A DNA stretch of 64,000 bases from Budorcas taxicolor (GCF_023091745.1 NC_068935.1:63326724-63390723), one strand, 5' to 3'. Positions 12,201 through 23,667 are shown, counted from the first letter of the stretch. The notes: generated by a model not told the origin, from the sequence alone. A program made the numbers and translations.

Positions 12201-13246
12201 ATGGGGAGAGGCAACTGAACTGTCATCTCAGAATTCCTCCTCCTGGGACTGTCAGAGGTGCCCAAACATCAGCCCCTCCTCTTCTGTCTGTTCCTGTCCA
12301 TGGACCTGGTCGCTGTGGTGGGGAACGTACTCATCATTCTGGCCATCGGCTCAACCTCCTACTTCCACACCCCCATGTACTTCTTTATAGACACCCTGTC
12401 CAGTGTGGACATCTGCTTCACCTCCATCACTGTACCAAAGATGCTGCTAAACATCCAAACCCAAAGCCAAGCCATCCTCTACGTGGCATGCCTCACATAG
12501 ATGTATTTCCTAATTTTGTTTCCAGAGCTGGACATTGTCCTCTTGGCAGTGATGGCTTATGACATATTTGTAGCCATATGTCACCCTCTCTACTATGCCA
12601 CAACCATGAGACCCCAATACTGTATCACATCGGTGCCTTTGGTTCTGATAGTCACAAACATCTATCCCTTGATCCACACTGTCCTAATGAGCACACTGTC
12701 ATTCTGCACAAGTGTCAGAATTCACCACATCTTCTGTGAACTCTATGCAAATTCACCACATCTTCTCTGAACTCTATGCATTGCTAAAGCTCTCCTGCTC
12801 AGTGAGTTGGTGGTTTATACCATGGGGAGCTTTCTTTTTGTCACTCGTTTGTCTGTATCTGTGCCTCCTGCATGCACAATTTCTCAGCCATCCTGAGACT
12901 TTGGTCTTCCCAGGACAAGCTGAAAGCCTTTTCCACTTTCAGTCCCCACTTTGCTGTGGTGTCATTATTCTATGGGACCCTGTTTGGGGTGTACCTGCTC
13001 TCCTCTTCCTCCTACACAGCCAAGGACTCAGTGGCCACGGTGTTGTATGCGGTGATACCTCCCATGTTCAGCCCCTTCATTTACTGTCTGAGGAACAAGG
13101 ACATGAAAGGGGCCCTAAGGACCTCCTGGGCTGGAGAAGGCTCTTGTCTCAGTAACAGCAGTTTCTGCTTGGTCACAACAAGACAAAGGTGGCTTGTCTT
13201 CTCTGTGCCTTCAGGTGGGAAGGGACTGTCCACAGGACAGATGTGA
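12201..13246 (+). pseudogene. Olfactory receptor pseudogene, OR7-like
   Basis: Class II odorant receptor remains, a seven-transmembrane GPCR of nasal neurons. An ATG at 12,201 is followed by the N-glycosylation codon Asn and then TGA at 12,216, where Trp is expected. The frame continues through TM1 (GNVLIILAIGS), HTPMYFFI and VDICFTSITVPKMLLNIQTQ. A TAG at 12,498 replaces the expected Gln in the L-T-Q-MYF motif. The MAYDRF/Y motif reads MAYDIF, losing the Arg needed for G-protein coupling. A 31-bp tandem duplication (12,721-12,751 against 12,752-12,782) shifts the frame. A second shift lies near 12,860. The last frame (from 12,872) has KAFSTFSPHFAVVSLFYG (TM6), PMFSPFIYCLRNKD (TM7) and a read-through tail to TGA at 13,246. 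The VDICFTSITVPKM signature points to OR7; subfamily is uncertain. Confidence 0.92.
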
Positions 13247-13370
13247 TCAGATGCCCAGCTCAGCGCCAGATTTCTGCTGTCCTCACACCCATCTGCTCAT
13301 TCAGCCACTTGTCCCTGAGTGACTCTCGTGTGCCAGGCCATGGGTGGAAAGGTGGGACAGCCTGTCTTCA

Positions 13371-14900
13371 GTTCAGTTCAGTTCAGTAGCTCAGTCATGC
13401 TTGACTCTTTGCGACCCCATGAACCGCAGCACACCAGGCCTCCCTGTCCATCACGAACTACTAGAGTCCACCCAAACCCCTGTCCATTGAGTCGGTGATG
13501 CCATCCAACCATCTCATCCTCTGTTGTCCCCTTCTCTCCCTGCCCTCAGTCTTTCCCACCATCAGGGTCTTTTCAAATGAGTCAGCTCTTCACATCAGGT
13601 GGCCAAAGTACTGTAGTTTCAGCTTCAACATCAGTCCTTCCAAAGAACACCCAGGACTGATCTCTTTAGTATGGACTGGTTGGATCTCCTTGCAATCCAA
13701 GGGATTCTCAAGAGTCTTCTTCAACGCCACAGTTTAAAAGCATCAATTTTTAGTGCTCAGTTTTCTTTATAGTCCAACTCTCATATCCATACATGACCAC
13801 TGGAAAAACCATAGCCTTGGCTAGACGGACCTTTGTAGACAATGTCTCTGTTATTTAATATGTTGTCTAGGTTGGTCATCGGAGAAGGCAATGGCAACCC
13901 ACTCCAGTACTTTTGTCTGGAAAATCCCGTGGGTGGAGGAGCCTGGTAGGATGCAGTCCCATGGGGTCACTAAGAGTCGGACATGACTGAGCGACTTCAC
14001 TTTCACTTTTCACTTTGATGCATTGGAGAAGGAAATGGCAGCCCACTCCAGTGTTCTTGCCTGGAGAATCCCAGGGATGGGGGAGCCTGGTGGGCTACCA
14101 TCTATGGGGTCGCACAGAGTCAGACATGACTGAAGTGACTTAGCAGCAGTAGCAGCAGCAGGTTGGTGATATTTTTCCTTCCAAATAGTAAGTGTCTTTT
14201 TATTTCATGGCTGCAATTACTATCTGCAGTGATCTTAGAGCACAAAGAATAAAGTCAGTCATTGTTTCCAATGTTTCCCCATCTATTTGCCTTGAAGTGA
14301 TGGGACCAGATGCCATGATCTTTGTTTTCTGAATGTAGAACTTTAAGCCTACTTTTTCACTCTCCTCTCTCTTTCATCAAGAGGCTTTTTAGTTCTTCTT
14401 CAATTTCTGCCATAAGGGTGGTGTCATCTGCATGTCTGAGGTTATTGATATTTCTCCCAGCAATCTTGATTCCAGCTTGTGCTTCTTCCAGCCTAGCATT
14501 TCTCATGATGTACTCTGCATGTAAGTTAATAAGCAGGGTGACAATATACATTCTTGACATACTCCTTTTCCTTTTTGGAACCAGTCTGTTGCTCCATGTC
14601 CAGTTCTAAATGTTGCTTCCTGACCTGCATACAGGTTTCTCAAGAGGCATGTCAGGTGGTCTGGTACTTCCATCTCTTTCAGAAGTTTCCACAGTTTATT
14701 GTGATCCACACAAAGGCTTTGGCATAGTCAGTAAAGCAGAAAGAGATGCTTTTCTAGAATTCTCTTGACTTTTCAATGATCCAGCAGATGTTGGCAATTT
14801 GATCTCTGGTTCCACTGCCGTTTCAAAAACCAGCTTGAACATCTGGAAGTTCACGGTTCACGTATTGCTAAAGCCTGGCTTGGAGAATTTTAAGCATTGT
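13371..14900 (-). mobile_element. BovB LINE, 3' half, antisense
   Basis: Begins with the repeated ttcag end and runs into the RT region. Minus-strand fragments include DDTTLMAEIEEELKSLLMK (14,357-14,560) and GHGATDWFQKGKGVCQECIL. It stops near 14,895. It is interrupted by a BOV-A2 at 13,880-14,159. Defective. Confidence 0.9.
13880..14159 (+). repeat. BOV-A2 dimeric SINE
   Basis: Two head-to-tail monomers, each beginning 'ggagaaggcaatggcaaccc' or similar, ending in an (AGC)n tail. Target-site copies aggttggtcat (13,869-13,879) and aggttggtgat (14,160-14,170) flank it with one mismatch. Confidence 0.9.
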
Positions 14901-14994
14901 CTGCATGAACATTTAATTTTCCATGAATTCTATATGTCTTTCTAGACCATCTCAAACTCTGAGTGCCCCGTGAATTTTTACCTCATCACAAGTA

Positions 14995-15125
14995 ATGGAG
15001 TGGTTTGTTTTGTGCTGGGCAGGCACTGATTTGAATGAGTTTATGTAATGATTCAATGTTCCAAATATACTGTGATGGAGAAGCTGGAATAGTCCCCATT
15101 TTCTAGATGAGGAATATCATGAAGC
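14995..15125 (-). repeat. Possible MIR, antisense
   Basis: 'gggcaggcactgatttgaatgag' and 'tagtccccattttctagatgagg' resemble the antisense MIR core. Heavily diverged. Confidence 0.4.
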
Positions 15126-15545
15126 AAGAGACGACGCTCCCACCTTCTGCTTCTGGGGGAGAGATGTTTTCTCCTCAAGACACGAAAATCGGCCATGAGG
15201 TGCTTCTTTCACCCAGTGGCAGAAAATGCACGTGTTGAAGAAGACAGGAGAAGGGGCAGGGGGTGGTGCCTCAAACTCCTGGGCTGATCAGGGCTAGTCA
15301 ATACCTTTCTCAAACCACAGAGCTACCCGCTACCTTCATAAAAGACGTTCCCTGTGCAAGTGAAGTGAATGGTTCACCCGCCTTTCTCCACAAATAAACA
15401 TGACAACCATCATAACTGTGTAGCTGGGAGCCTTTCCGGCCAATGGACATGATGGCCATCAGGCCCAGGTGCTCTGCTGAGATGGGCTTTTCAGCCTTCT
15501 CTACAGACAAAGGTGGGGTCTGTGTCCCCGACAATTGAATCTAAG
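15126..15545. other. No gene seen
   Basis: Unique sequence between the MIR-like remnant and the LTR. Short minus-strand frames (for example 15,310-15,534) show no family. Confidence 0.4.
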
Positions 15546-15992
15546 CTGGATTGGGACTGGTTGTTCTGATGGAGCGTGGCAGAAAGTGATGCTGTATGAC
15601 ATCCAAGGCCGAGTGGCAGATGGCAGTGCTTCTTCTGGAGTGGTTCCAGGGCAGTGGGATCCCTGAGCTGTCTCTGGGAAGACAGTATCCCCTGAGGCCA
15701 CCGCACTGGGAGGAAGTCAAGCTCCTCTAAAGTGCTCTGGTCCTCAGAGCCCAGCCTTCCGTGCATCCCAGATGGCAAACATGTGAGTGAGGGTGCCCTC
15801 AAAGGATTCCATGACCACCTGCCTCAGGCTTCCCAGCCAAGGCCTCAGACATCACGGAGCAGAGAAAACAGTCCCCCCTGTGGCCTGTCCTAATTCCAGA
15901 CCCACAGACCCTATGCACACAACTTGTGCAGGTTTTAAGCCACCACTTCTTCAGGGTAAACTCTTATGCAGCCACAGTAACTGGTACACATA
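15546..15992 (+). mobile_element. MLT1-like LTR (ERVL-MaLR), solo
   Basis: An old non-coding mammalian LTR. Diagnostic text includes 'ggcagaaagtgatgctgtatgac', 'cagacatcacggagcagaga', 'ctaattccagacccacagac' and the end 'cagccacagtaactggtacaca'. Copies are at 19,802-20,250 and 45,361-45,809. No internal viral gene is present. Confidence 0.75.
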
Positions 15993-16009
15993 GTGATGAC
16001 TACAATAGC

Positions 16010-16785
16010 AGCAACACAGTAAAGAATGGTGGCCAACTATTGAGGCTTTCAATGGCTAAGTCAAAGATCTCTCTTGGCAAATGCCACATTGCATTTGAAA
16101 ATATGTGGGCTATTTTCAAATCTCTTTTGATATTGGTTTCTAACAATTCAGTGATATTACAGCAGAGTCTGTTGAACTTTTGCCCCTGGTTTGATGTTCC
16201 TATGGGCTTCCCTGGTGGTTTCCCTGGTGCCTCCCTGACAGTAAAGAATCTGCCTGAATTGCAGGAGACTCAGGTTTGATCCCTGGTTCAGGAAGATCCC
16301 CTGGAGAAGGAAATAGAAAACCACTCCAGTATTTTTGCCTGGAGATGTCCATGACAGAGGAGCCTGTTAGGCTACAGTCCGTGGGGTCACAAAGAGTTGG
16401 ACACAACTGAGCAACTAACACTTTCACTTTCATGTTTTTATGTTCCTGTGTATGTTCCAGTCTCCTAGTTTATAGCCTGTGGGTACTTAAATAGAATTTG
16501 TATCCTACTGTTGTGTGAAAATTAGATACATCTAAATTACATTGAATTGGTTCATGGTGCATTTCAGGTCTACTATATCCTTCTACTTTAGTGTATATTC
16601 ATTCCATTAATTTTTGAGACTTTGATATTGAAACTCCAACTAAAAATCTTTATTTCTGTACTGAAAATTAATTGCAATATATAGCAGAACTGTATATACA
16701 TTTGTTCTGTATTTTCCAAGTCTCCTGTAAAAATATTATCATGCTTTCATAATTAAAAAAATAATGAAGTAACAAAGAAAAAAAA
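16010..16785 (-). repeat. Old L1, antisense
   Basis: 'gaattggttcatggtgcatttcaggtctactatatcc' and 'attgaaactccaac' are antisense L1 ORF2 endonuclease-region text. Copies are at 20,270-21,020 and 45,829-46,579. Interrupted by the SINE at 16,205-16,439. Confidence 0.65.
16205..16439 (+). repeat. Bov-tA SINE
   Basis: Sense SINE from the tRNA-like head to 'gagcaactaacactttcactttc'. Target-site copies atgttcctatg (16,194-16,204) and atgttcctgtg (16,440-16,450) flank it with one mismatch. Copies are at 20,464-20,675 and 46,023-46,234. Confidence 0.88.
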
Positions 16786-16789
16786 TGGT

Positions 16790-16925
16790 GGCCAACATTT
16801 ACGTGACACTAACTTTGTATGTATTCTAATTATATCTACTTAATTCACGCTCACCAGTCAGTTCTCATGACAACCCGCCCAGGTAGGTATTCTTACTAAC
16901 TTGAATTCCCAGACTACAAAGCCAA
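16790..16925 (-). repeat. MIR, antisense
   Basis: The sequence around 'tcatgacaacccgcccaggtaggtattctt' is the antisense MIR core. Copies are at about 21,030-21,180 and 46,589-46,739. Confidence 0.6.
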
Positions 16926-16939
16926 GGTCCAGAGCTATT

Positions 16940-17735
16940 ACCAAGGAGAGTACAAATCAAAAACTCAATGTGATATCATCAGAGTTTTTCAGAGTGGCTG
17001 TCACCAGGCAGACAACAAATAACAAGTGTTGGTGTGGATGTGGAGAAAGGGAAGCCTTGTACGTTGCTGGTGGGAAAGTGAAGTGATGCAATCACTATGG
17101 AAAACAGTATAGAGGTTTCTCAAAACGTTAAAAATCAAATGGCCATATGATCCAGCAATCTCACATCTGAGGATTTATTCAAAGAAAACAAAAGCACTAA
17201 TGTGAAAAGATATATGAACTCCAATGCTTGTTGCAGTGCTATTTACAGTAGCCAGAAGTGGAAGCAACAGAAGGATCCAGTATCAGATGAATGAACCAAC
17301 AAAATGTGGTGTGTGTAGTAGTTCAGTTTAGTTCACTCGCTCTGTCATGTCCGACTCTTTGTGACTCCATGGACTGTAGCACACCAGGCCTCCCTGTCCA
17401 TCACCAACTCCTGGAGTTTATTCAAACTCGTGTCCATTGAGTCAGTGATGCCATCCAACCATCTCATCCTTGGTACATGTATATCTCAGCCATAAAAAAT
17501 GAAATCTTGCCATTTTGACAACATGAATGAATGTAGAGGGTATTTTGCTGAGCCAAAGAAGCCAGACAGAGGAAGACAAATACCGCTTGATATCTCTTAT
17601 ATGTGGAATCTAAAAAAAAAAAAAAAAGGAAAGCAGAATCATAGAAATAGAACAAATGAGTGGCTTGCAGAAGGGTTGAGTGTGGGGAAAATAGGTGTAA
17701 AAGATGAAGAACTATAAAATCTCCAGTTACGTAAA
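16940..17735 (+). repeat. L1 ORF2 3' part, sense
   Basis: Frame remnants TNNKCWCGCGE (17,010-17,050) and, in the partner, WKTVSRFLKTLKIEWPYDPAI are the ORF2 C-terminal region. An A-run at 17,612-17,626 has expanded in the copies. It is split by an antisense SINE/BovB end at 17,322-17,472. Copies are at about 21,185-22,000 and 46,744-47,560. Confidence 0.75.
17322..17472 (-). repeat. BovB-end/Bov-tA fragment, antisense
   Basis: Starts 'gttcagtttagttcactcgc' and runs to 'gccatccaaccatctcatcc' inside L1. Copies are at 21,560-21,713 and 47,118-47,271. Confidence 0.85.
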
Positions 17736-18169
17736 AAGTAAGTCACAGGTATGTTTACAGGTTAGCTCAGCAATTGTACCCAGCTGACTGTCTGGAGAGA
17801 GTTTCCTCGTGGAACCCAATGAATACCTGGCACTTAGGAGATGGCACTGAAATTGGAAGGCCCTAGAGTTGGTGGGCAGAAGATGGGAGAGAAGGGACAG
17901 ACAGTGGGAGAGAAGCCTGCATATAGACCGAGGGTCCCCCTGGAGTCTGCCACAGACCACTGACCTCCACAGGACGGTGAGGAAAGTACTCAAGGTCAAG
18001 GAAAGGGCCACTAGAGAGGATAAACGGTAACTCTGCCCAGCACCCAAGCTGGACAGGGACTGGTGACTGTCCCCACCGGTCACAGTGACAAACCTCATAA
18101 TTTCAGGAGGCCTGGGGCACAGAGCTCACAGCACTCTCGGCTGAGTAGTGTGGGGAAAATATGAATCCT
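17736..18169. other. No gene seen
   Basis: A GA-rich block shared with 22,000-22,430 and 47,560-47,988. The 123-codon minus-strand frame here (17,727-18,098) is shortened in the copies, so it is not a conserved frame. Confidence 0.5.
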
Positions 18170-18600
18170 ACACCGAAAGGACGGATGTGAGAGTTGGACT
18201 ATAAGGAAAGCTGAGCGCCAAAGAATTGGTGCTTTTGAACTGTGGTGTTGGGGAAGACTCTTGAGAGTCCCTTGGACTGCGAAGAGATCCAAGCAGTCCA
18301 TCCTAAAGGAAATGAGTCTTGAATATTCATGGGATAGACTGATGTTGAAGCTGAAACTCCAATACTTTGGCCACCTGATGCGAAGAACTGACTCATTTGA
18401 AGAGACCCTGATGCTGGGAAAGATTGAAGGCAGGAGGAGAAGGGAACAACCGAGGATGAGATGGTTGGATGGCATCATTGATTCAATGGGCATGAGTTTG
18501 AGGAAGCTCTGGGAGTTGGTGACAGACATGGAGGCCTGCTGTGCTGTAGTCCATGGGGTCACAAAGACTCGGACATGACTGAGCGACTGAACTGACACTG
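18170..18600 (+). repeat. BovB 3' tail, sense
   Basis: Contains the C-terminal BovB text RVPWTAKRSKQSILKEMSLEY (18,261 on). Copies are at 22,430-22,850 and 47,988-48,408. The long minus-strand frames here are antisense shadows. Confidence 0.9.
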
Positions 18601-18699
18601 AAAGGTGCTCTGGTCCCACATAGCAAATCTTCAGAGCAAATATCAAAAGCTTCCAACTATTTCAAAGTTACTTCATAGCATCCCAGATCAGAATATAAA

Positions 18700-19060
18700 G
18701 ACTACCCAGAACCCAGTGTGAAATCATAATGCCTGATAGCCAATCTAAATTAACCAGGCATTCAGAAAACTGGGAGAGTCCAACCCAGAATGAGAGAAAT
18801 GGAGCAATAAGATGCATCCAGATTGGAGAGAAAAAGAAAAATTGCCTTTATTTGCAGACATGTACACACATACAGAAAATCTGATGGAGTCTTAAAAGAA
18901 TGACTAGTCTAATGATGGAGTTTAGCAAGTTTGCAGGATGCACCCCATTGTAGAAAGAGCTACTGTAAGAATGCACACAAATTAAAACTAAGAGGCTCAA
19001 TATTCCCTGTTGAAAATAAGGGGAGAGGTGGCCCCTCCTTTCCTTAAATCATTTGCTTTA
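18700..19060 (+). repeat. L1 reverse-transcriptase remnant, sense
   Basis: 'ttgcctttatttgcagacatg' followed by 'gagtttagcaagtttgcaggatg' corresponds to the L1 RT active-site region and the segment after it. Diverged. Copies are at about 22,960-23,330 and 48,520-48,890. Confidence 0.5.
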
Positions 19061-19137
19061 GAAACGTGTAAGTTGTCTCTGTGTATCCCTTTGAAACTAT
19101 GCATATAATTTCATTTTCTTTTTTTATGTTTTGTCTG

Positions 19138-19275
19138 CAGCATGAAAGAGGAAATGGCAACCCACTCAGGTATGTTTGCCTGGAAAATCCCATGGATAGA
19201 GGAGTCTGGTGGGCTACAGTCCAGAGGATCACAGAGAGTCGGATACGACTGACTGACTGAGCACGCACGCACACA
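19138..19275 (+). repeat. Bov-tA SINE body
   Basis: 'gaggaaatggcaacccactc' to 'gatacgactgactgactgagc'. Copies are at 23,420-23,555 and 48,978-49,113, where three-way differences are concentrated. Confidence 0.8.
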
Positions 19276-19279
19276 CTGC

Positions 19280-19384
19280 ACCATGATCTGCATGCAGGAT
19301 CTTGCTTCCCTGGACAGGGATCAAAACAGTACGCCCTGCAGCTGAAGCACAGAAGCCTAACCACTGGACGGCCAGGAAAGTCCC
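19280..19384 (-). repeat. CHR-type tRNA SINE, antisense
   Basis: 'ccctggacagggatcaaaac', 'gcagctgaagcacagaagcc' and 'taaccactggacggccagg' are the reverse complement of the cetartiodactyl CHR SINE head. Copies are at 23,560-23,667 and 49,118-49,226. Confidence 0.7.
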
Positions 19385-19757
19385 TGAAAGTATGACTATA
19401 CTTTTAAAGGCTATAAAAGCCTCCTGTTCAGCTTTACAACCCAGAAATATCTTTTTCAAGGACCTAGCAAACATCTTTTCGGAATGTAAACATCAATCAA
19501 GAGAGCACTCTCTTTCTCCCAGTTTCCATTGGAGGGGAGACACCTAACTTCAGTGGGCACCTGGCTCCCAATTGTGAAACTGGCTCCTGTCATAAAGATG
19601 AGAGGCTAATTTTTCACTAGTATAAACCAACTGGATTAGTATGCTTTAGATGCTGTAACAAAATGCTGAATCACTCCCCTGATCCACACTGGGTGGACTA
19701 AAGGACAGAAAGTTATTTTCTCACAGTTCTGGAGGCTACAACTTCACAATCAGGGAG

Positions 19758-19800
19758 TTCAGCTTTCTTTATAGTCCAACTCTCACATCCATACATGATT
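19758..19800. other. 43-bp SINE/BovB scar at the unit A / tract B junction
   Basis: These bases (gttcagctttctttatagtcc...catacatgatt) are the 3'-tail text of an antisense BovB-type repeat with no element around them here. At 45,317-45,359 the same 43 bases are the natural end of the complete repeat at 44,933-45,359. The scar therefore marks transfer of sequence from the 45 kb site. Confidence 0.85.
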
Positions 19801-19801
19801 A

Positions 19802-20250
19802 GGCTGCATTGGACTGGTTGTTCTGATGGAATGTGGCAGAAAGTGATGCTGTATGATGACCAAGGCCGAGTGGCAGATGACAGTGCTGCTTCTGGACGGG
19901 TCCCAGGATGGTGGGATCCCTGAGCTGCCTCTGGGAAGACAATATCCCCAGAGGTCACCGCACTGAGAGGAAGCCAAGCTCCCCTAAAATGCTCTGGTCC
20001 TCAGAGCCTGCCTTGTGTGCATCCCAGATGGTAGACACATCAGTGAGTGTGCTCTCAGAGGATTCCGTGACCACCTGTCTCAGCCTTCCCAGCCGAGGCC
20101 TCAGACATCACGGAGCAGAGAAAACAGTCCCCCACTGTGGCCTGTTCTAATTCCCGACCCACAGACTCTATGCACACAACTTGTGCAGGTTTTAAGCCAC
20201 CACCTCTTCAGGGTAAACTCTTACGCAGCCACAGTAACTGGTACACATAG
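19802..20250 (+). mobile_element. MLT1-like LTR (tract B copy)
   Basis: Copy of the element at 15,546-15,992, with the same end 'gtaactggtacaca' but changes such as 'gatgaccaaggcc' for 'gacatccaaggcc'. Non-coding. Confidence 0.75.
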
Positions 20251-20269
20251 TGATGACTACAATAGCAGC

Positions 20270-22000
20270 AACACAGTAAAGAATCGTGGCCAACTATTAA
20301 GGCTTTCAATGCCTAAGTCAAAGATCTCTCTTGGTAAATGTCACATTGCATTTGAAATTATGTGGGTTATTTTCAAATCTGTTTTGATATTGCTTTCTAA
20401 CAATTCCTGTGATATTGCAGCAGACTCTGTTTGAACTTTTGCACCTGGTTTTATGTTCCTATGGGTTTCCCTGGTACCTCCCTGACAGTAAAGAATCTGC
20501 CTGAATTGCAGGAGATACAATCCCTGGTTCAGGAAGATCCCCTGGAGAAGGAAATGGCAAACCACTCCAGTATTCTTGCCTGGAGATGTCCATGACAGAA
20601 GAGCCTGTTAGGCTACAGTCCAGGGGGTCACAAAGAGTTGGACACAACTGAGCAACTAACACTTTCACTTTCATGTTCTTATGTCCCTGTGTATGTTCCA
20701 GTGTCTCCTAGTTTATAGCCTGTGGGTACTTAAATAGAATTTGTATCCTACTGTTGTGTGAAGATTAGATACATCTAAATTACGTTGAATTGGTTCATGG
20801 CGCATTTCAGGTCTACTATATCCTTCTACTTTAGTGTATATTCATTCCATTAATTTTTGAGAGTTTGATATTGAAACTCCAAATAAAATTCCTTATTTCT
20901 CTACTGAAAATTAATCGTGATATATTTCGCAGAACTATATGAACATTCGTTCTCTGTTTTCCAAGTCCCCTCTAAAAATCTTTTCATGCTTTCATAATTA
21001 AAAAAAATAAAGAAGAGACAAAGAAAGAATGGTGGCCAACATTTGCATGATACTTACTTCGCATGTATCCTAATTATACCCACTTTATTCATGCTCACCA
21101 GTCAGTTCTCATGACAAGCCTGCCAGGTAGGTACTCTTACTAACGTTCCCAGACCACAAAGCCGAGGTCCAGAGCAAATACCTATGGGAGTGCAAATCAA
21201 AACCCCAATGTGATATCATCAAAGTCTTTCAGAGTGGCTGTCACCAGGCGGACAACAAATAACAAGTGTTGGTGTGGATGTGGAGAAAGGGAAGCCTTGT
21301 ACGTTGCTGGTGGGAATGTAAAGTGATGCAATCACTATGGAAAACAGTATCGAGGTTTCTCAAAACGTTAAAAATCGAATGGCCATATGATCCAGCAATC
21401 TCACATCTGAGGATTTATTCAAAGAAAACAAAAGCACTAATGGGAAAAGGTATATGAAGTCCAATGTTTGTTGCAGTGCTATTTACAGTAGCCAGAAGTG
21501 GAAGCAACAGAAGGATCCACTAACAGACGAATGAACAAACAAAATGTGGTGCGTGTATCAGTTCAGTTTAGTTCACTCACTCAGTCATGTCCGACTCTTT
21601 GCGACCCCATGGACTGCAGCACACCAGGCCTCCCTGTCCATCACCAACTCCTAGAGTTTACTCAACCTCCTGTCCATTGACTCAGTGATTGCATCCAACC
21701 GTCTCATCTTCGGTACATGTATATCTCAGCCATAAAAAATGAAATCTTGCCATTATGACAACATGAATGAATCTAGAGGGTATTTTGCTGAGCAAAATAA
21801 GCCAGACAGAGGAAGACAAATACTGCATGCTCTCTCTTATATGTGGAATCTAAAAAAAAAAAAAAAAAAAAAAAACGAAAAATGAAAGCAGAATCATAGT
21901 GACAGAACAAATGAGTGGCTGTGGAAGGGTGGGGTGTGGGGAAAGTAGGTGTAGGAGATGAAGAATTATAAAACCTACAGTTATGTAAAAAGTAAATCAC
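20270..22000. repeat. Tract B repeats: L1(-), Bov-tA(+), MIR(-), L1(+), BovB end(-)
   Basis: Same succession as 16,010-17,735. Bov-tA is at 20,464-20,675 with target site atgttcctatg at 20,453-20,463. MIR is near 21,030-21,180. The L1 ORF2 3' piece runs from 21,185, with the antisense BovB-end fragment at 21,560-21,713. The A-run at 21,853-21,875 is clearly longer than the 15 As of unit A. Confidence 0.75.
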
Positions 22001-22429
22001 AGGTATGTACACAAGTTAGCCCAGCAATTGTACTCAGCTGACTGTCTGGAGAGAGAGTTTCCTGGTGGAGCCCTATGAATACCTGGTGTTTAGGAGATGG
22101 CACTGAAATTCGAAGGCCCTAGATTTGGTGGGCAGAAGATGGGAGAGAAAGGACAGACAGTTGGAGAGAAGTCTGATATGGACAGAGGGTTCCCCTGGAG
22201 TCTGCCACACCACTGACCTCCACAGGATGGTGAGGAAAGTACTCAAGGTCAAGGAAAGGGACACTGGAGAGGATAAATGGTGACTCGGCCCAGCACCCAA
22301 GCTGGACAGGGACTGGTGACTGTGCCCACCGGTCACAGTGACAAACCTCATAATTTCAGGAGGCCTGGGGCACAGCGCTCACAGCACTCTCGGCTGAGTA
22401 GTGTGGGGAAAATATGAATCCTACACCGA

Positions 22430-22850
22430 AAGGACGGATGTGAGAGTTGGACTACAAGGAAAGCTGAGCGCCAAAGAATTGATGCTTTTGAACTGTGGTG
22501 TTGGAGAAGACTCTTGAGAGTCCCTTGGACTGCGAAGAGATCCAAGCAGTCCATCCTAAAGGAAATGAGTCTTGAATATTCATGGGATGGACTGATGTTG
22601 AAGCTGAAACTCCAATACTTTGGCCACCTGATGTGGAGAACTGACTCATTTGAAAAGACCCTGATGCAGGGAAAGACTGAAGGCAGGAGGAAAAGGGGAC
22701 AACCGACGACGAGATGGTTGGATGGCATCACCAATTCAATGGGCATGAGTTTGAGTAAACTCTGGGAGTTGGTGACAGACAGGGAGGCCTGCTGTGCTGT
22801 AGTCCATGGGGCCATAAAGAGTCGGACACGACTGGGAGACTGAACTGACA
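22430..22850 (+). repeat. BovB 3' tail, sense (tract B)
   Basis: Copy of 18,170-18,600. It contains RVPWTAKRSKQSILKEMS and an 'aagagtcggacacgactggg' end. Confidence 0.9.
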
Positions 22851-22959
22851 CTGAAAGGTGCTCTGGCCCTACCTAGCAAATCTTCAAAGCAAATATCAAA
22901 AGCTTCCAACTATTTCAAAGTCACTTCACAGCATCCCAGATCAAAGCTTATGCATATAT

Positions 22960-23667
22960 TTCAGAATTCAAAAATACCGAAAACCCTGGGTGAAATCATA
23001 ATGCCTGACAGCCAATCTAAATTAACCAGGCATTCAGAAAACTGGGAGAGTCCAACCCAGAATGAGAGAAATGGAGCAATAAGATGTAATGTGCGCATCC
23101 AGACTGGAGAGAAAGAAGAAAAACTGCCTTTATTTGCAGACATGTACACACATACAGAAAATCTGATGGAGTCTCGAAAACAATGACTAGTCTAATGATG
23201 GAGTTTAGCAAGTTTGCAGGATGCACCCCATTGTAGAAAGAGCTACTGTAAGAATGCACACAAATTAAAACTAAGAGGCTCAATATTCCCTGTTGAAAAT
23301 AAGGGGAGAGGTGGCCCCTCCTTTCCTTAAATCATTTGTTTTGAAACGTGTAAGTCCTTCCTGTGTCTCCCTTCGAAACTATGCATATAATTTCATTTTC
23401 TTTTTCATGTTCCGTCTGCAGCATGAAGCAAGGAATGGCAACCCACTCCAGTATTTTTGCCTGGAGAATCCTAAGGATAAAGGAGTCTGGTGGGCTACAA
23501 TCCGGAGGGTCACAGAGAGTCGGATGCGACTGACTGACTGAGCATGCATGCACACACTGCACCATGATCTGCATGCAGGATCCTGCTTCCCTGGACAGGG
23601 ATCAAAACAGTACGCTCTGCAGCTGAAGCACAGAAGCCTAACCACTGGACGGCCAGGAAAGTCCCTG
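22960..23667. repeat. Tract B repeats: L1 RT remnant(+), Bov-tA(+), CHR SINE(-)
   Basis: Matches 18,700-19,384 in order. The SINE at 23,420-23,555 has replaced bases relative to both A and C. Confidence 0.65.

Larger units (their letters stand above)
15546..19757. repeat. Duplicated unit A (partners 19,801-24,037 and 45,360-49,596)
   Basis: MLT1-like LTR, old L1 with Bov-tA, MIR, L1 3' piece, BovB tail, L1 RT piece and two SINEs occur in the same order as at the start of tracts B and C. By eye the left part is roughly 90-93 percent identical to B/C, while the last several hundred bases (from about 18,930) are far closer. It ends abruptly at 'cacaatcaggga'; the partners continue there. Confidence 0.9.

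Noticed and set aside
15546..15992. Possible internal endogenous-retrovirus genes near the MLT1-like LTR
   Set aside because: The LTR is solitary in all three copies. Flanking sequence is L1, SINE and MIR, with no gag-, pol- or env-like coding text.
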